From Chloroflexota bacterium (GTDB lineage Bacteria > Chloroflexota > Anaerolineae > Anaerolineales > UBA4823): 14,797 nt of DNA. Positions 14,363 through 14,797 of the stretch are shown here, piece after piece. Under the pieces are notes generated by a model. That model searched no databases. It saw only the letters and a list, made by a program, of their open reading frames with translations, and had not been told where the DNA came from. How positions within the stretch are numbered: position 1 is the first letter of the stretch; each line of letters opens with the position of its first letter. The DNA lies in NCBI GenBank assembly GCA_017860725.1, contig JAGDMX010000032.1:1-14797 (forward strand), written 5' to 3'. Position numbers and translations under genes: made by a program.

Positions 14363-14797
14363 TTATGGCCGGTAGCGCAGCATCTCCACCGAGCGGTAGC
14401 CCGCGCCTGTCTCCAGGTAGCCCAGTAGCGACCGATGGTGTGAAGCAGGCAGGTATGCCAGCAGCGGCTGCGGTACTTTCAGGAAAAATTGTAGCGCCTG
14501 GCGCACCTGTACGTCCCATACCGGGGTAAGCCCCTCAAAGTCTTCAGGGTGAAGAACTCTACGGCAGTCTTCATAATGACAAGTTAACGGCATGTCAGTC
14601 TCCAGGTTGAAGGCAACGTAATCGTCGGTTACTTCTTCACCCGGCAGGATATCGCGGATGGCAATCTCGAAACCGTAGGCAGTGGCCAGTGAGTTATAGT
14701 GGCAGCAATGATTGGCGTATTTGGAGATATCCCAGCCGACGATGTGATTGCCATTGGCGTCGATGACGCAGTATTTATCAATATGATTATGATAGCG
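14363..14797 (-). CDS. SET-domain protein (putative protein-lysine methyltransferase), N-terminal part beyond window edge
   Basis: An open frame enters from the right edge and ends at TAA 14363-14365, giving 144 C-terminal residues; the start lies outside the window. The visible part has YCVIDANGNHIVGWDISKYANHCCHYNS, in which ANHCC corresponds to the SET NHSC motif that binds SAM. AIRDILPGEEVTDDY follows, corresponding to the GEELTYDY catalytic motif. A short CHYEDCRRVL segment stands where a post-SET zinc knuckle (CXCG...C) would be, and a helical tail finishes the protein. Bacterial SET proteins methylate protein lysines; the target here is unknown. An ATG-initiated frame from 14593 is only an internal part of this gene. 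It converges with the anti-sigma-like gene. Confidence 0.85.
   Translation of the reverse strand, partial: RYHNHIDKYCVIDANGNHIVGWDISKYANHCCHYNSLATAYGFEIAIRDILPGEEVTDDYVAFNLETDMPLTCHYEDCRRVLHPEDFEGLTPVWDVQVRQALQFFLKVPQPLLAYLPASHHRSLLGYLETGAGYRSVEMLRYRP

Noticed and set aside
14305..14529. Plus-strand 74-residue frame
   Set aside because: It overlaps the SET-domain gene in antisense, includes the hairpin and is Pro/Gly/Ala-rich low complexity.
1..14797. CRISPR array, tRNA/rRNA, insertion sequence or prophage
   Set aside because: No regularly spaced direct repeats, no cloverleaf-like sequence, no transposase or integrase reading frame and no terminal inverted repeats were found on reading both strands.

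Overview
The window is a gene-dense, moderately GC-rich bacterial segment (roughly mid-50s % GC by eye). There are no rRNA or tRNA genes, no CRISPR array and no obvious insertion sequence. The gene content fits a Chloroflexota-like genome, for example Anaerolineae or a relative. It includes an ECF sigma factor followed by a one-TM LysM/beta-propeller regulator, a bacterial SET-domain protein, a DUF3052 protein, a PadR regulator beside a LolCDE/MacB-like ABC exporter, and a PPOX/F420-type small flavoprotein. This host assignment is an inference from family content, not a database result.

Layout from left to right. (1) Positions 1-748, minus strand: a protein cut by the left edge, with a short beta-rich N-terminal domain and a papain-like Cys/His pair. 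Its start codon sits head-to-head with the next gene. (2) Positions 753-4659, plus strand: an operon of a PadR regulator with an AT-hook-like tail, an ABC ATPase and an 846-residue FtsX-type permease, closed by a strong intrinsic terminator at 4673-4716. (3) Positions 4785-6766, plus strand: a tightly packed operon of a PPOX-type flavin/F420 protein, a helical Pro-flanked protein, a patatin-like phospholipase and a 61-residue membrane protein. (4) Positions 6729-11139, minus strand: a six-gene, probably co-transcribed series converging on operon 3 with a 38-base tail overlap. In transcription order it encodes a DUF3052 protein, a secernin/C69-like Ntn hydrolase, a DUF1801 protein, a radical SAM protein with a C-terminal cysteine cluster, an ANT(4')-like nucleotidyltransferase overlapping it by an ATGA junction, and a two-TM protein. 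(5) Positions 11298-14304, plus strand: an ECF sigma factor and a large membrane protein that looks like its anti-sigma partner. Its outer part appears to carry a LysM, a LolA/MucB(RseB)-like domain and a TolB-like propeller. (6) Positions 14363-14797, minus strand: the C-terminal part of a SET-domain protein running off the right edge.

How the genes probably work together. PadR most likely represses its own ABC exporter operon. The sigma/anti-sigma pair looks like a cell-envelope stress switch, with several sensor domains fused into one polypeptide and a possible ECF-type autoregulated promoter directly before the sigma gene. The radical SAM/nucleotidyltransferase pair is translationally coupled and the least expected pairing here. 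Many genes are ordinary accessory or housekeeping types. No complete, clearly new multi-gene system (defence island, RiPP cluster or mobile element) can be demonstrated from the sequence alone. The best candidates for follow-up are the fused anti-sigma sensor, the radical SAM/ANT(4')-like couple, the SET protein and the papain-like protein.
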